A DNA stretch of 64,000 nucleotides from Prorocentrum cordatum (Eukaryota; Sar; Dinophyceae; Prorocentrales; Prorocentraceae). Both the position numbers and the translations under genes were made by a program. Positions 44,107 to 55,700 of the stretch are shown piece by piece. Each line of letters begins with the position of its first letter. Position 1 is the stretch's first letter. The DNA lies in assembly GCA_963575745.1 (NCBI GenBank), contig CAUYUJ010000746.1, positions 1 to 64,000 of the forward strand. Direction: 5' to 3'. The notes below the pieces were generated by a model. That model had not been told where the DNA came from. It ran no database searches and saw only the letters and a program-made list of their open reading frames with translations.

Positions 44107-46357
44107 TAACTCGTAGAGCTCCCCTTAGCTAGTTGCTGGAAGCTTAAGAGTAATTTCGGCGCGCTGGAATCTCGACGGACTTTTTGCTGACTTTTGTTCG
44201 GTTGAAACTTATGTTCTCCAATTTCCTCAATTTGTTTGATCTCTAGTATTTTTTGCCATGATATTTGATCTTATCCCCGCGCCTTTTTAATCTCAGCTGG
44301 ATCGGGTACCTTTTACTTTCAAAAATCGTTACGGCGGGATCGGCTCTTTCGAGTCATCTTGACAGGTGCTGTCGGTTTTCTGTACTTAACTCGAGCTGTA
44401 GGGAAGCTACAGAGCTGGTGCGCACACGAATCGATTCAGAATCATCATGCGCGTTCGTCTGTTGAATCCAGAGGTCTGAACTCGGTCTGCTACTCGAGCT
44501 AGGTCCGCGAAACTATTCGTATTCTCCGAGTCATCTTGACAGATGCTGTCGGTTTCTGTACTCAACTCGGGCTGTAGGAGAGGTACAGAGCTGGTACGCA
44601 CACGAATCGATTCAGAATCATCAGGCGCGTTTGTCTGTTGCATCGACAGGTCTGAACTCGGTCTGCCACTCGAGCGAGGTCCGCGAAACTAATCGTATTC
44701 TTCGAGTCATCGTGACAGGTGCTGTCGGTTTTCTGTACTAAACTCGAGCTGTAGGGGACCTACAGAGCTGGTGCGCACACGAATCGATTCAGAATCATCA
44801 GGCGTGTTCGTCTGTTGCATCCAGAGGTCTGAACTCGGTCCGCTACTCGAGGTAGGTCCGCGAACCTATTCGTATCCTTCGAGTCATCTTGACAGGCTCT
44901 GTCGCTGTTCTGTCCTTCACTCGAGCTGTAGCATAGCTACACAGCTGGTACGCACACGTAATCGATCCAGAATCATCAGGCGCGTTCGGCTGAAGCATCC
45001 AGAGCTCTGAACTGATTCTGCTACTCGAGCTAGGTCCCGGAACTATTTGTATTCGACAGATTTTTTCGAAATGATCGTGCATTTCTTCACTGAACTCGAG
45101 CTGCAGATGAGCTTGAGAGCTCTTGGGCACAGCTATACTCTGCTATACTCTGCTATACTTTGCTATACCTATACGACCACCCTTCGGATGATAAGGGGGT
45201 TCGGGGGGGGGAGGAACCAACGTCTCACTCGATCGGTCTCACTATCGATCTCACTATCGATCACAGTATCTGTCTCGCTCGATCTATCCCCCTCGATCGA
45301 TCTCACAATCGATCTCACAATTGATCTCACTCGATCTCACTCGATCTATTCCACACTCGATGTCACTCGATGACCATCATCATCAACATCGTCGTCATCA
45401 TCATCAGCATCATCATCATCATCACCATCATCATCATCAGCATCAACATCAGCATCAGCATCATCTTCAACATCATCATCAGCATCACCATCATCATCAT
45501 CATAATCATCTCATCTCATCATCATCATCATCGCTGGACACCGCGGGACACCGGCGGGACACCGCGGGGCACCGCGGGACACCTCGGGACACCGCGGGGC
45601 ACCGGCGGGGCACCGCGTGCCACCGGCCGCCCGGAAGGGAGACATTTGGTCCGGCCGCGCCTCAGCCACACGGGACACCAGCGGGACACCGGCGGGGCAC
45701 CGCGGGCCACCGGCCGCCCGGAAGGGAGACATTTGGTCCGGCCGCGCCTCAGCCACAGGAGACTTTCTTCTCGCCCGCCCACGCAGCTTCGCCTCGCCCG
45801 CACGCACGGCGCGCACGAACACGAAACCGAAATCGATTTCCCGGTAGGGGGGCTCTCCGTTCCCCTTCGGTCTCACCCCCTCACCTCCGACTCTGCTATA
45901 CTCTTGGGCGCGCCAACCAACTAGCTATGCTCTGCTATTTTTCTGGTGACGAAATTCGTTTCCTGGACTGAACTCGAGGTGCAGATGAGCTTGAAAGCTC
46001 TTAGGTATTGCAATGGGAAGAGAATCGTCATGCGCGCTATTGTAACGGTTCTAGACACCCGCGCTCAGTCTGCTATTAGCGCTAGGGATGAACACCGATT
46101 CGTACTCTGCTACATTCTTGGAAATGGTATTGTGTTTCTTGGTTTTACTCGTGCTGCACAGAGCTGTTCAGCACAGCAATGGGAAGGGAATCGTCAGGGG
46201 CAATAGTGAAATGTATCTAGACGCCTGGGATCTGCTATCAGCGCTCGGGCTCAAGAACTATTCCTTCTCTGCTAATTCTTTGGACACAATATATGGCAAG
46301 GAAGCTCTACGAGTCTCCCGGCGGTAAGAAAGGTTGACGGTTTACCGCCGGCGCCCA
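44107..46357 (+). mobile_element. A-type element inserted in a LINE-II remnant
   Basis: Begins GTAACTCGTAGAGCTCCCC (from about 44,107) and ends at the complete hairpin 46,318-46,355 plus CAGT. Monomers of 176-179 bp are unusually regular at 44,472, 44,651 and 44,827. The joined flanks restore CCAACGTGTTACACAC, present unbroken in the homologous remnant at 9.4 kb, so both ends are fixed to within 2 bp. A separate low-complexity block (45,136-45,935) is inserted inside it. Confidence 0.85.
45136..45935 (+). repeat. Simple-repeat block inside the A-type element
   Basis: In order: TATACTCTGC tandem units (45,140-45,175); degenerate TCGATCTCAC units (45,216-45,370); a CAT/CAG trinucleotide array (45,371-45,534); an 11-bp CACCGCGGGGA-like array (45,537-45,620); two copies about 89 bp apart of a GGCCGCCCGGAAGGGAGAC sequence; then GC-rich sequence to about 45,890. 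TCTGCTATACTCTTGGGC at the right end resembles the left boundary, suggesting insertion with a duplicated flank. Poly-His-like frames are artefacts. Confidence 0.8.
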
Positions 46358-46757
46358 GTGTTACACACTAGCTATCCCCCCTTCATTTCTAAAGCCAGCC
46401 ACCCAGGGTTCATCCTCCATTGATTTTCGTCCTGCCGCAGAGTAGCTAACCGTTTAGCACGACGATCGTTTTCACGTTGGTGTTCCGCCTCCGGGTCCTC
46501 CCGACGCGTGCGGACGTTTCGACGCATATCTGAAATCAGCTTCCAACGATTTCGCACAGGGGCAGGGGTAGGAGGAACAGGCGAATCACACAGAACATGA
46601 GGCAATTCAGGTTCACGAGATATAACCCCTTGGCTGAGATCTTCACAAGCAGGCTGAGCAAGATCACCGAAAGCTGTGCGCACAACATGTTTCGCAAACA
46701 ACCACTGCCGATACAAGGTAAGCTGCGCAAGTGAAGGCTGTGAAGAATTAAGCACCA
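46358..46757 (-). pseudogene. LINE-II remnant, connector to GDS
   Basis: The minus-strand frame has SLAQLTLYRQWLFAKHVV (matching LAQVFLYRQWKWAKDIA of the 37-40 kb copy). It then has a Pro-rich segment, a basic/acidic helix (EHQRENDRRAKRLATL) and WLALEMKGG just before a decayed GDS. The connector is much shorter than in either plus-strand copy. Confidence 0.78.
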
Positions 46758-48165
46758 ACGTAACTCGTAGAGCTTCCCCTAGCCAGTTGCTGGAAGCTTA
46801 AGAGTAACTCCGGCGCGCTGGAGAGCTAGTTGGCAAGAAAATTCTCGACGGACCTTTTGCTGACTATTGGTCGGTTGAAAATTATGTTCTCGAAATTCCT
46901 CAATTCGTGAGAGCTCTGGTATTTTTCCCGTGATATTAGATCTTATTCCCGCTCGCCGTCTCAATCTCAGCTCGATCGGGTACCTTTTGCTGCCCAAAAG
47001 CGTTGCGGTGGGATCGGCCGTTTCGAGTCATCTTGACACGCGTTGACGTTTTTCTGTACTTAACTCGAGATTTAGGAGAGCTACAGAGCTGGTGCGCACA
47101 GAAACCGATTTAGAATCGTCATGCGCGTTCGTCTGTTGCATCCAGGGGTCTGAACTCGGTCTGCTACTCGAGCTAGGTCCGCGAAGCTATTCGTATTCTT
47201 CGAGTCATCGTGACAGGTGCTGTCGGTTTTCTGTACTGAACTCGGGCTGTAGGAGAGCTACAGAGCTGGTGCGCACACGATTCGATTCAGAATCGTAAGG
47301 CGCGTTCGTCTGTTGCATCGAAAGGTCTGAATCGGTCTGCTACTCGATCTAGGTCCGCGAAGCTGTTCGTATTCTTCGAGTTCTCTTAACAGGCGCTCTC
47401 GGTCTTCTGTGCTCAACCCGGACAGTAGCATAGCTACAGAGCTTGTACGCACACGTAATCGGTTCAGAATCATCAGGCGCGTTCGGCTGAAGCATCTAGA
47501 GCTCTGAACTCAGTCTGCTACTCGAGCTAGGTCCGCAAAACTATTCGTATTCGACCGATGTTTTTCGAAATGACGTTGAATGTCTTCACTGAACTCGAGC
47601 TGCAGATGAGCTTGAGAGCTCCTCCGCACAGAAATCAGAAGAAAATCAAGAGGCACGCTAGTCTGAAGTATCTAGACGCTTGGCTTGGGTCTGTTATGAG
47701 CGCAGACGCCAAACAACTAGTCATACTCTGCTATTTTCTGGTGATGGAATTCGTTTTCTGGATTGAACTCGAGGTGCAGATGAGCTTGAGAGCTCTTAGG
47801 CATTGCAGCGGGAAGATGATCATCACGCGCGCTATTTGGAAGTATCTAGACACCCGCGCTCAGTCTGCTATTAGCGCTAGGGCTGAACACCGATTCGTAT
47901 TCTGCTACTTTCTTGGAAATTGTACTGTGCTTCTTGGTTTTACTCGTGCTGCAGATGAGCTACAGAGCTGTTCAGCAGAGCAACGGGAAGGGAATCATCA
48001 GGGGCAATAGTGATATGTATCTCGACGCCTGACATCAGTCTGCGATCAGCGCTCGGGCTGAAATACTACTCGTTCTCTGCTAATTCTTTGGACATAATAT
48101 ACGGCAAGGAAGCTCTACGAGTCTCCCGGCGGTGAGAAAGGTTGACGGTTTACCGCCTGCGCCCA
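46758..48165 (+). mobile_element. A-type CTCGTAG element, last in the window
   Basis: 5' end GTAACTCGTAGAGCTTCCC at about 46,760, head, about five monomers (two of the diverged GAGCTGCAGATGAGC kind), a tail with AAGGAAGCTCTACGAGTCTC and a hairpin at about 48,125-48,160 with one right-arm change (CCGCCTGCG). It lies between two minus-strand LINE-II remnants, which may once have been contiguous. Confidence 0.8.
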
Positions 48166-48720
48166 ATACGTGCTTGCCTATTTCGCGAACTCCAATAGTC
48201 AGCCTACGTCTCCTTCGCCCTCTTACGTCGATGACACATCGCCGAGAGAAACTTCCCCTCCTCCTGGTGAATCAGCGTCAAACTATTCGCGTCACATGTG
48301 GTGCCCTCGACGCCGTAGAGAAAGCAGGAGCGAACTCGGGCATCATACCGTGCAAGCTTACGGGCCATGGGAATGACAGCACTCGTGTAGAAGTCTGCGT
48401 CATTCCAAAAACGCTGGCGTGCTTTCTTCAGTTGGTGAATATATCTGCGTGATCTGAGAGCTCTGTGTCCAACATGGCGCCCAATACAATTGTCTGAGTA
48501 ACCTGGTCTACATCGGTACTCCAGTGAGGCCCATCGACGTGATGCAGATTCCTGTCTTGAGGAGCTCCGTGATAGATGCGACAGTGTTGGGACTTGTATC
48601 AGGTGGTGGGTCTCCGTACTGCGCAGAACCATATGGGACCCGTGCTTCTGTTTCCCCTCCGATGACCTCCGCGAGTTGTTCGATCAGGCCATGCTCACAG
48701 AGGGTTTGCTCACTGCCTTG
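48166..48720 (-). pseudogene. LINE-II remnant, end of RT and thumb
   Basis: On the minus strand VDQVTQTIVLGAMLD, then (after a frameshift) KKARQRFWNDADFYTSAV, FLYGVEGTTCDANSLTLIHQ and EEGKFLSAM align with the thumb of the 37-40 kb copy. The part beyond 48,540 (PYGSAQYGDPPPDT) aligns poorly. The remnant fades out near 48,720. Confidence 0.75.
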
Positions 48721-48724
48721 GGTC

Positions 48725-49786
48725 ATATGTAGGCGCACCTGGCCACCGTGTCCCGGACGGGGCTGCGCAAGTACCGCAAGAACATTATCTCGTTCCCGCA
48801 GGACGTGGCTGGGTTCGTGCGGTGCCACAAGCTGATGAAGGGGTTCCGTGTCGGGGACCGCGTGAACTCGGTGCGGGGGCCCAGCAAGCGCCCCGACGAC
48901 CCGCAGCGCCCCGAGCGCATGTCTGCGGGCAGCGCTGACGAGGAGCGGCAACGCTTCAGCGTGGACATCTGTGGACGCCTGGTGTTTTCCCGGGCGTGTC
49001 GCAGAGGTGCTTCTCATTGGGGAGGTGCTCATCGACTACGATCATGGCGGCAGGGGGAAGGAGCTTCAGGAGAACGTGGGGCCGCGGGTGGTGCTGCCCT
49101 AGCGCCCGAGGAAAGTGCCCTTCAGCCTGATGATGTGGCGGAATGTGGGTTTTGGGAAGGAGGTGGTCGAGAGGCTGCGCGTGCGTTGGCGCGACTGTGG
49201 GCACGTGCTGCGGGCGCTGTGCGCGTTTGCTGGCACGTGCGGCCCCCAGCGCCTGGGCGGGACTGCGGAGGAGCCCATGCACAAGTATTGCGATCCGCGC
49301 CTGTTTGACGTCCTGCCAGACGACGAGATCATCAGGTGCTATGCGCCGAGAGCGGGCGAGGACGCCGCCGTGCTGTCGGGGTACGAGGCAGGGGGGCCGG
49401 AGGTGCCCGGGCCGGTGACGCGGGCTGAGGCTATTTCCAGGGATTGCGGTCTGGCAGGCGTCGACGTCGCCACGCCGCGCCAGTTCATTTCCGCTGGCTT
49501 TAACGTGCACTTCGTAGGGCAGCGCGATGAGGCCGGGCGCGAGACGACAGGCCGCGATGGCGACGGCGCGCAGGGTGGCGACGGCGGCGCTGAGGCCGTG
49601 GCCGACGATGATGCCGAGGATGCCGATGAGAACAAGTTCGACGTCGGGGACGGAGACGAGGCCATGGCCGTGGATCACGACGTGTTCAGTGCATGGCTCG
49701 ACAAGGCGAGTTCGTGTACGGCGGGGCTGTGCAGCGGTGGTGGGCGGGGCTGCAGCCAGAGGCGGAGGGCCAGTCGGAGGGGCTGA
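48725..49786 (+). pseudogene. Decayed PIF1/Helitron-associated protein
   Basis: Plus-strand translation in two frames: first LRKYRKNIISFPQDVAGFVR and GDRVNSVRGPSKRPDDP (48,735-48,985), then EVLIDYDHGGRGKEL, an internal stop (about 49,101), PRKVPFSLMMWRNVGFGKEV, EEPMHKYCDPRLFDVLPDDE and an acidic tail to 49,786. The KNIISFPQDV block resembles the N-terminal domain often found before Helitron/PIF1 helicase domains in protists; this assignment is from memory of the family. No helicase motifs are present. Strongly GC-rich, at least one frameshift and one stop. Confidence 0.45.
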
Positions 49787-52215
49787 AGTTTGGCGATGAT
49801 GAGACGACGGAGGTCTCGGCGGCCCCTCGGCCTCGCTGGTCTCGGACCAGGGGCTGGGCCGCTCTGCGGCCCCCCTGTCTGCCTCGCTTCCCGCTGCGCC
49901 TCGCCCAGCTCGAGCTTGGACCGTTCTGGCTGGCTGCCAGCCCCCCTCCCCGGCTCTGCAGCTTGGGCGCCGCCCCCCGCCCGCTTGACATTCGCGTGGC
50001 CCCGCCCGGCGCTGGGCCGCCAGCCCTTGCGGCCTCTCCTCTGCCCTGGCCCGCGTCGGCGTTCTGGCGCTTTCGGGTGATTCCTTGCCGCCCTCTGCCC
50101 GCCTATCTTGGGCGCCGCCCTGGCACCCCCGCCGCTGTGCGCCCAGCGCCTGCCCCGCCGCCCCTCTGCTCGCTGGCGCCTCAGCGCTGCCCTCCCCTGC
50201 CGTGGCACCAAAGTGCGCGTGCGTGCGCCGGTGCTTCATGCGGGAGCCGGGCGGCCAATCGGCGTAATGGCGCGATCTGTATGTAATTTTCAAGCGAAAG
50301 ACAGTGGGCGCGCTTGCTAATAATGCGCGACGTTGTGCAGGCGCGTGCAGCGGCGGGGCAGGGAATGATCGGCGCGCTCGCATGTGCGCTGCGCGGCGCC
50401 TCGGCCGAGCGCAGCGCGGCGATGCGGGGTGGGTTCGCTCGCTCTCATCCGTCTGTCTGCGCTATGGAGCGGAGCGCGAGCGGCTGCATCAGCGACGCCC
50501 CGCTCCAGGTGCGGAGGGCGTTTTGTTGGTGGAAGAGGCGTGGGGCGCCGCGTTGCATTGAGCTGTGCCCTGCCCCGATGAACTGCGTCGTGTGCTCTGA
50601 TGTTGGCGTCCGAGTTCTGACTGGATTGACGTGGATCGTAAGCTCGCGCTGCGCGGGCTCATAGCATGCCCAGAGCTGGGCGTGCTCGAAACGCGCGGGG
50701 CGCTCGGCCAGCTATAGTTCAATGTCCGATTCAGTTCCGAAGCGGGGCAGATCCAGAGGAGGCGAATCCGAACCCAAGCGAAACGCACCGGCAGTGGAAC
50801 AGTTCGGTTCGGTTGCTGTCCTGAAACCACGTCGCGTCTCTTGCCGAGTGGGCCGAAACTCCGATGGGTAAGAGCCCTTGTGTGCATTGCCGGGGATGTG
50901 AGCCCCCGAGGCTGCGATCCTAGCGCGACTTGCGCTTGATTTGTACTTTCATGGCCCACCTTTCGTCGTAGCGTGCGAACTTGCTCCATGATCCATCGCA
51001 TTCTGGACCATGCTGTCCTTGGCATCTGAAGCCTGGCCGAAGTGGCCTTGATCTTTAGCTCGAGATGCTTGGGCGCATGGCGCGCCCAATCGGGGCGCAG
51101 GGCGCGCGGCTAGCTTGAGCTCGAGATTGGACTCTGTTCCGAAGCGGGGAGGGCTCGTAATTGTGGAATCCGTTCTGGAGCGCGGGGACAGGGCGATCCC
51201 CTCCGGCTGGCCTAGACACGCGAAGGCGCATGCCAATCGAACGGGCGCCTGACGCATGTAATGTATCCTCGCCGCCCACGCGATGCTGAGCGCAAGCAGT
51301 TCGACGACCTCATGTTAGATATCTCCCTGGGTGTTCCAGACACGTCGAAACAAACATTTCGTTCGAGACGCACCCGACGGGGTCCGCGAATCAGATTCTT
51401 CGCTCGAGATGCCTTCGATTCTTCGCTCGAGATGCTCTCGCTTGAGACAAGCCAGATACAACAAGTGTTTCGCCATAGGCATTAGAGGAAATCCGCTGGC
51501 CCCCTTTGATAACTGCAGAGAATCATGCGTTTATGCCGCTTTCGGGAAGGGTCGGGGGGCAGCCGCGTGATTTGCGTGCCTCATCTCTCTGTCGTGTCAG
51601 GTTCGGCTGATCGATTTTGTCCAAGTTCGGGTGGAGTCAACGGTCCACGCTCTTACTCCTCGGGCGGTTTCATTCTTCCGCCTGCTGATTTCTCGGCGCG
51701 GTAGTGGTCATGGTGCTCAGAGAAATTTGCGGCCAGAGAACGAACTGTCCACGTTGGAGGCGCTTCCCGGCATCCGCTGCCGAGCCGTCGACGGAGTTCT
51801 CTACGACCGACCTCGAGCCAGCATTCGATTCTCGACAGACAGCTGACCGAGCAGGCCTCAGACTTTGACGCTCGAGCCCCGACCGTTTGTCACGTTCCGC
51901 ACCTTCAGAGAGCGAGCGCGCATGGAACCGGGGCCCGCGGGTTGCAGCCCTCGATTTTTTAACGGCGTGGACCGCAGTCGAACGTGAGCAAATGGGCAGC
52001 GTCCTGGAGCGAGGCGCACAGCCAGGATGCAGTTCACTACTGCAGCGGTAATGTGAGGGATAGGAGGCAGAAGTCAGGACTGATGTAGCCAGCCTGCCTG
52101 TGAGGTTGTTGCGGGGCACGGCGCGTGGCGACTCGCTCAGTTCCCTCCCCTTCGACGCTCTTCTACAGCGCAGTGTGGGCCCGCTGGCCGCAAAATAGCA
52201 AGGGAAGGGCAAGGG
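49787..52215 (+). other. GC-rich DNA without a recognisable gene
   Basis: Very GC-rich to about 50,450, with long overlapping ORFs on both strands, typical of high GC rather than of coding. 50,700-51,480 repeats CGAGATTGGACTC / TTCCGAAGCGGGG-type phrases in both orientations, and TTCGCTCGAGATGC twice near 51,400. No domain, RNA gene or transposon end was seen. Confidence 0.5.
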
Positions 52216-52221
52216 GGCCCA

Positions 52222-52700
52222 GGTTGGGTTCGCCACCGCCACGGCACTCACTAACATCCGCCTTGCCGACGACGTGCTCCTGACTGGCCGCGCTTTTTCG
52301 CGCCTCGCGACGATGCTCGACGACGTCGCGCGCATGGCACAACCGCGAGGACTCGAACTACGCCCTTCCAAAGCAAGATGCTGAGCAGCGAGTCGAAGCG
52401 GACTGGCAGAGCTCGTTCGCGCGATAGCCACATAGCCACCCGCCACCGCGCGTGACAATTGTATTTCCAGACAAGCGCAGCGACTGCGACGATCTCTGTC
52501 GACATGTGGACATTGGGATGGATAGGAGGCCCTGGGTCGATCACATTCAGCGTTCTGCGTCGCGCAGAGCATCTCATGAAGCACCGCGGGATCGACAGCC
52601 TGGCGGCAGTTCACAGCCGCAAGTCGTGGCTCATGGCTTCTTAGGGTTGGTGGACGTGGAGAGCATTGCGCTGGCACCCAGGTGAGCACCCACGACCACG
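52222..52700 (+). pseudogene. RT remnant of a different LINE type
   Basis: The frame at 52,250-52,381 reads TNIRLADDVLLTGRAF and then ATMLDDVARMAQPRGLEL and RPSKAR: RT motif C with a normal ADD (52,265-52,273) and the following GL-L-P-K motif. Further on, in other frames, RPWVDHIQRS and RRAEHLMKHRGIDSLAAV resemble the C-terminal region of such ORFs. Stops and frameshifts are frequent. It is clearly distinct from LINE-I and LINE-II. Confidence 0.65.
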
Positions 52701-55700
52701 AGAACAACGGTAATCAGGCGGCCAGCGATAGCGGTGGGACGACGACGTCACGGCATACCGCCAGCATCAAAAACCAGACCTGTGCCCATCGCCAGCACCA
52801 GTCACCGCAAAAAGGCCCACCTTAGGACCTTAACTGGATTCAATTGGCTGAGGACATACCCGCTCGGTTGACACTCGAACACCCATGCGCACACAGTGCA
52901 TGATAGCACGCGGCCGAGTTACGAGCTTATTTCGCTGGTTTCCACAAACAAGACTTCTTCTATCCCCCCTTCTGGGTAAACCCCCTTGCTTCTTTATGCA
53001 TTTTTTTTCCCCCAAGAGGCCATGGCCTCCCCGACGGGTTCAGGTGTGTTCAGACGGCTGTCCGCAGTGGTGGTTCGTTTGTTCGTTCGCAGTTCTCTGT
53101 TTGGCGATCCTTCGGACACGGCTTGGAAGGCCGTCGCACGTGACACTCTCTGTTCCACTTGTCGAGGAGTTGTTTTGGGTTTAGTTTGGCCGTTGTGGAG
53201 TTGTGTCGGACTCCTGTTGGGCAGTCTCGGGGGTCCTTTGGGGCCGCTTGGGCAGTATACTGGGTCCCTCTTGGACCGTGACTGCGGGTCAGTTGGCGCC
53301 GTCGCGTGGCCGTTTTAGGGCCTTCTTGGGCCGTCCATGCGCCCTCCTATGCCGTCTTGGGTGCCTCCAGGGGTCCTCTTGGGCTCAGCTTGATGTTTTT
53401 TTTTGGTTTGTCCTGGCTCTTGTAGGGGGCCCTTTTGGGGCTCTCAGTTGGCCCGTTCGGGCCTTTGAAGACCACACGTGAACCGATCGTCGACATAAAA
53501 AATAGGCGTCGAACTCTTTGCAACAAGTTAATGGGTAACAGTGGTGTCCTTGGTCGGCCTTCTGGGGATCGTCATGGGGTCTGTTGAGGGTCTCTTGCGT
53601 GTCATTGGGCGCTTCATGAGGGAATGTTGGGTCATCCTGGTGGCTTGGGTGGCCTTCTTGCGCCAGCTTTGAAGGGTTTGGAGAACCCCGTAGGGCAGTC
53701 GGGCCGCCCAGGTGCCCTGGGGAGGCGTGGGCGATGCACCCGCGAGGAAGTATATCGAGGATTGGAGGTGCCCTTATCAGACTGGCAGAAACCCTACCAG
53801 ACAGTACTTGGGACTTCGCCACGCTCCAACGTGCCACAGGACACAGTGGCGCATCTATCCTGGCAGTTTCTGTTGACGCGTGGTTCATGCTGTAGTTTTC
53901 TTTGCCACCCTTGCTCTGGCACGGGAAGCTTGTCAGCTTCCTCTTTGCCCGGCCATGCCTACTTCCATCTCGTCCTCGAGCCCGGGCTGGCCCCGGGCAG
54001 GATTCATGAAACCCGCCTGGTAGTGTGCTCCTGCTGCGCCCCGTCGCGATGACGACCGGGTATCTTCTTCTTTCGGCCTGCTCTGCTCTTGAATCTCCTG
54101 ACGTTCGTGTTCTTCAGTGTTCTGAAGCACTCTGTATGTCAGAATGCTTGTCACACGGATGATGCTTTCTGTGATGATGCATTGGATCCCACTATCTAGA
54201 CGACGCTACGATCATTTTTCCAATTTTTTCCACGCTGATCTTTTCATAATTCCTGCCGTTCTTCGATGTTTGTCTCAGCCGTTCATTTCTCTTCTGGCTA
54301 CGACTCTTAATTTTTTCACATAGCTTTGCTCATTCTGCCCTTCGTGGAGCCTGCTGCAGTGAGTCTTGAAAGGATTCATTTCCAAACCCTTCTTGGGTCT
54401 CGTGCGTCTGCTTGTGTCGAAACCCCGTGTGCTTATTGCGGGTCTCGTGGGGTGACCTAGTTCTGATTTGGACCTTCCCGCGATTCAGGTCATTCGTTTG
54501 GTTTTCCGCTTGGGTTTTTGACGAGGAGAGTCTAACGACAAGTCTGGCGGTGCGAATAAAGAAGAGGGGTAGCAGAGGGGGAGGACGAGGTGGAAAAGGA
54601 GGTTGAAAGAGGAGAAGCCAGCAGGAGCGAGGAGGAATAGGAGGAGGATCACCGTTAGTCCAAGACGTATCAACGATGCTGCAATGCGCCCTCCCGTCCC
54701 AATTCCTTCTTGGCTCGTCCCTGCAAGCAGTCCGTCTCACTGCGGGAAGCGCCCGACTTGAAAGACGAGTGCCCTGTGGCCCGCAGATCGTGCGGGAGCT
54801 CCGTCTTGAGGGAACCTGCCCTCCATGCTTCAAGCTGGCAGGAGTGCGACAGGGTGGAGCTCTCAGGTTGACTGAAATGCCCGGCGACAGCTCCGCTTCG
54901 TATAAGAACCGCCATTCGTCCGATTCGCAATTCCAGGCGAGAGCCCCAGTTTTCAGAAGCAGCCGCCCACCATCCGCGTGACTGTTGGGCAGTGCTACTC
55001 TTGTGATGTTTGTTCGAGGAAGTCTCAGGCGAGACCCTTATTTTTCAGACTTTCCAGCCGCCATCTGCGTAGTTCTTGGATATTTTCAAGACGCATATGC
55101 GCGGCGCAAAGGCGAGAGCCACATTTGAAAGCCACTTCGATTCCACCTGTGTAACTGTTGCTGTTGGAAGCTTTTAAGCCGAAAATGCGCGGGGCGCTGT
55201 CAGAATCATCTCCGGCGAAAGGCTTGGGAAGCAGAAGCGCACGAGAACCCGTCAGTTTGCAAGCACATTTTAAGTGTGATACCTCTCTTGGGGCAGCACA
55301 TTTTTCCGTATGCCAGTGGTTGCAGGGCCACGACTCCAGAGATGAATGGATTTTTGATCCTGAGCATCAATTTTCGCTGCGTCGTTGACGCACCACGACG
55401 CTGCTGAATATTGGCAGGACACTTTGAGTGTTGTTCATCGGGCGTGTTCAGTTTGAGCATCGAACCGTATGGCATGGCTTGCCATATTTGATGGCACCAG
55501 ACATTTCGATCGTCTGAGTTTCTCCAGGGGCGGGCCCACGTGCAGATGCCTCTCTCTGGCCGGGTCCTCATGCCCCCGTTTCAGCCGGCCTTGTTTTGTG
55601 ATGCTTCGTTGGATGGCGAAGTATACTATCGTTTCAGTGTTTTCATGATGTTTGTTCAATCTGAGCCTTTCATTGTGTTTCTCGTTGCCCGGTCAGGTGG

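Noticed and set aside
44300-45010. GTTCGAGTC in each monomer, matching the pol III B-box consensus
   Set aside because: No convincing A box at the right distance, and the flanks do not pair as a T-arm. A tRNA-derived SINE is therefore not supported.
45321-45971. His-rich ORF of 216 codons and overlapping ORFs on both strands
   Set aside because: Produced by the CAT array and GC-rich short tandem repeats inserted in an A-type element.
1-48165. CRISPR-like regular spacing of a short palindromic repeat (the CTCGTAG hairpin)
   Set aside because: Spacing ranges from about 300 to over 2,000 bp, the intervals are themselves repeats, and the DNA is eukaryotic with no cas genes.
48956-50383. 475-codon minus-strand ORF and several long plus-strand ORFs
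   Set aside because: High GC suppresses stop codons on both strands. The only protein-like signal is on the plus strand at 48,725-49,786, so the minus ORF is a shadow.
51670-52707. 345-codon minus-strand ORF
   Set aside because: It lies opposite the plus-strand RT remnant (LADD motif) and shows no motif of its own.
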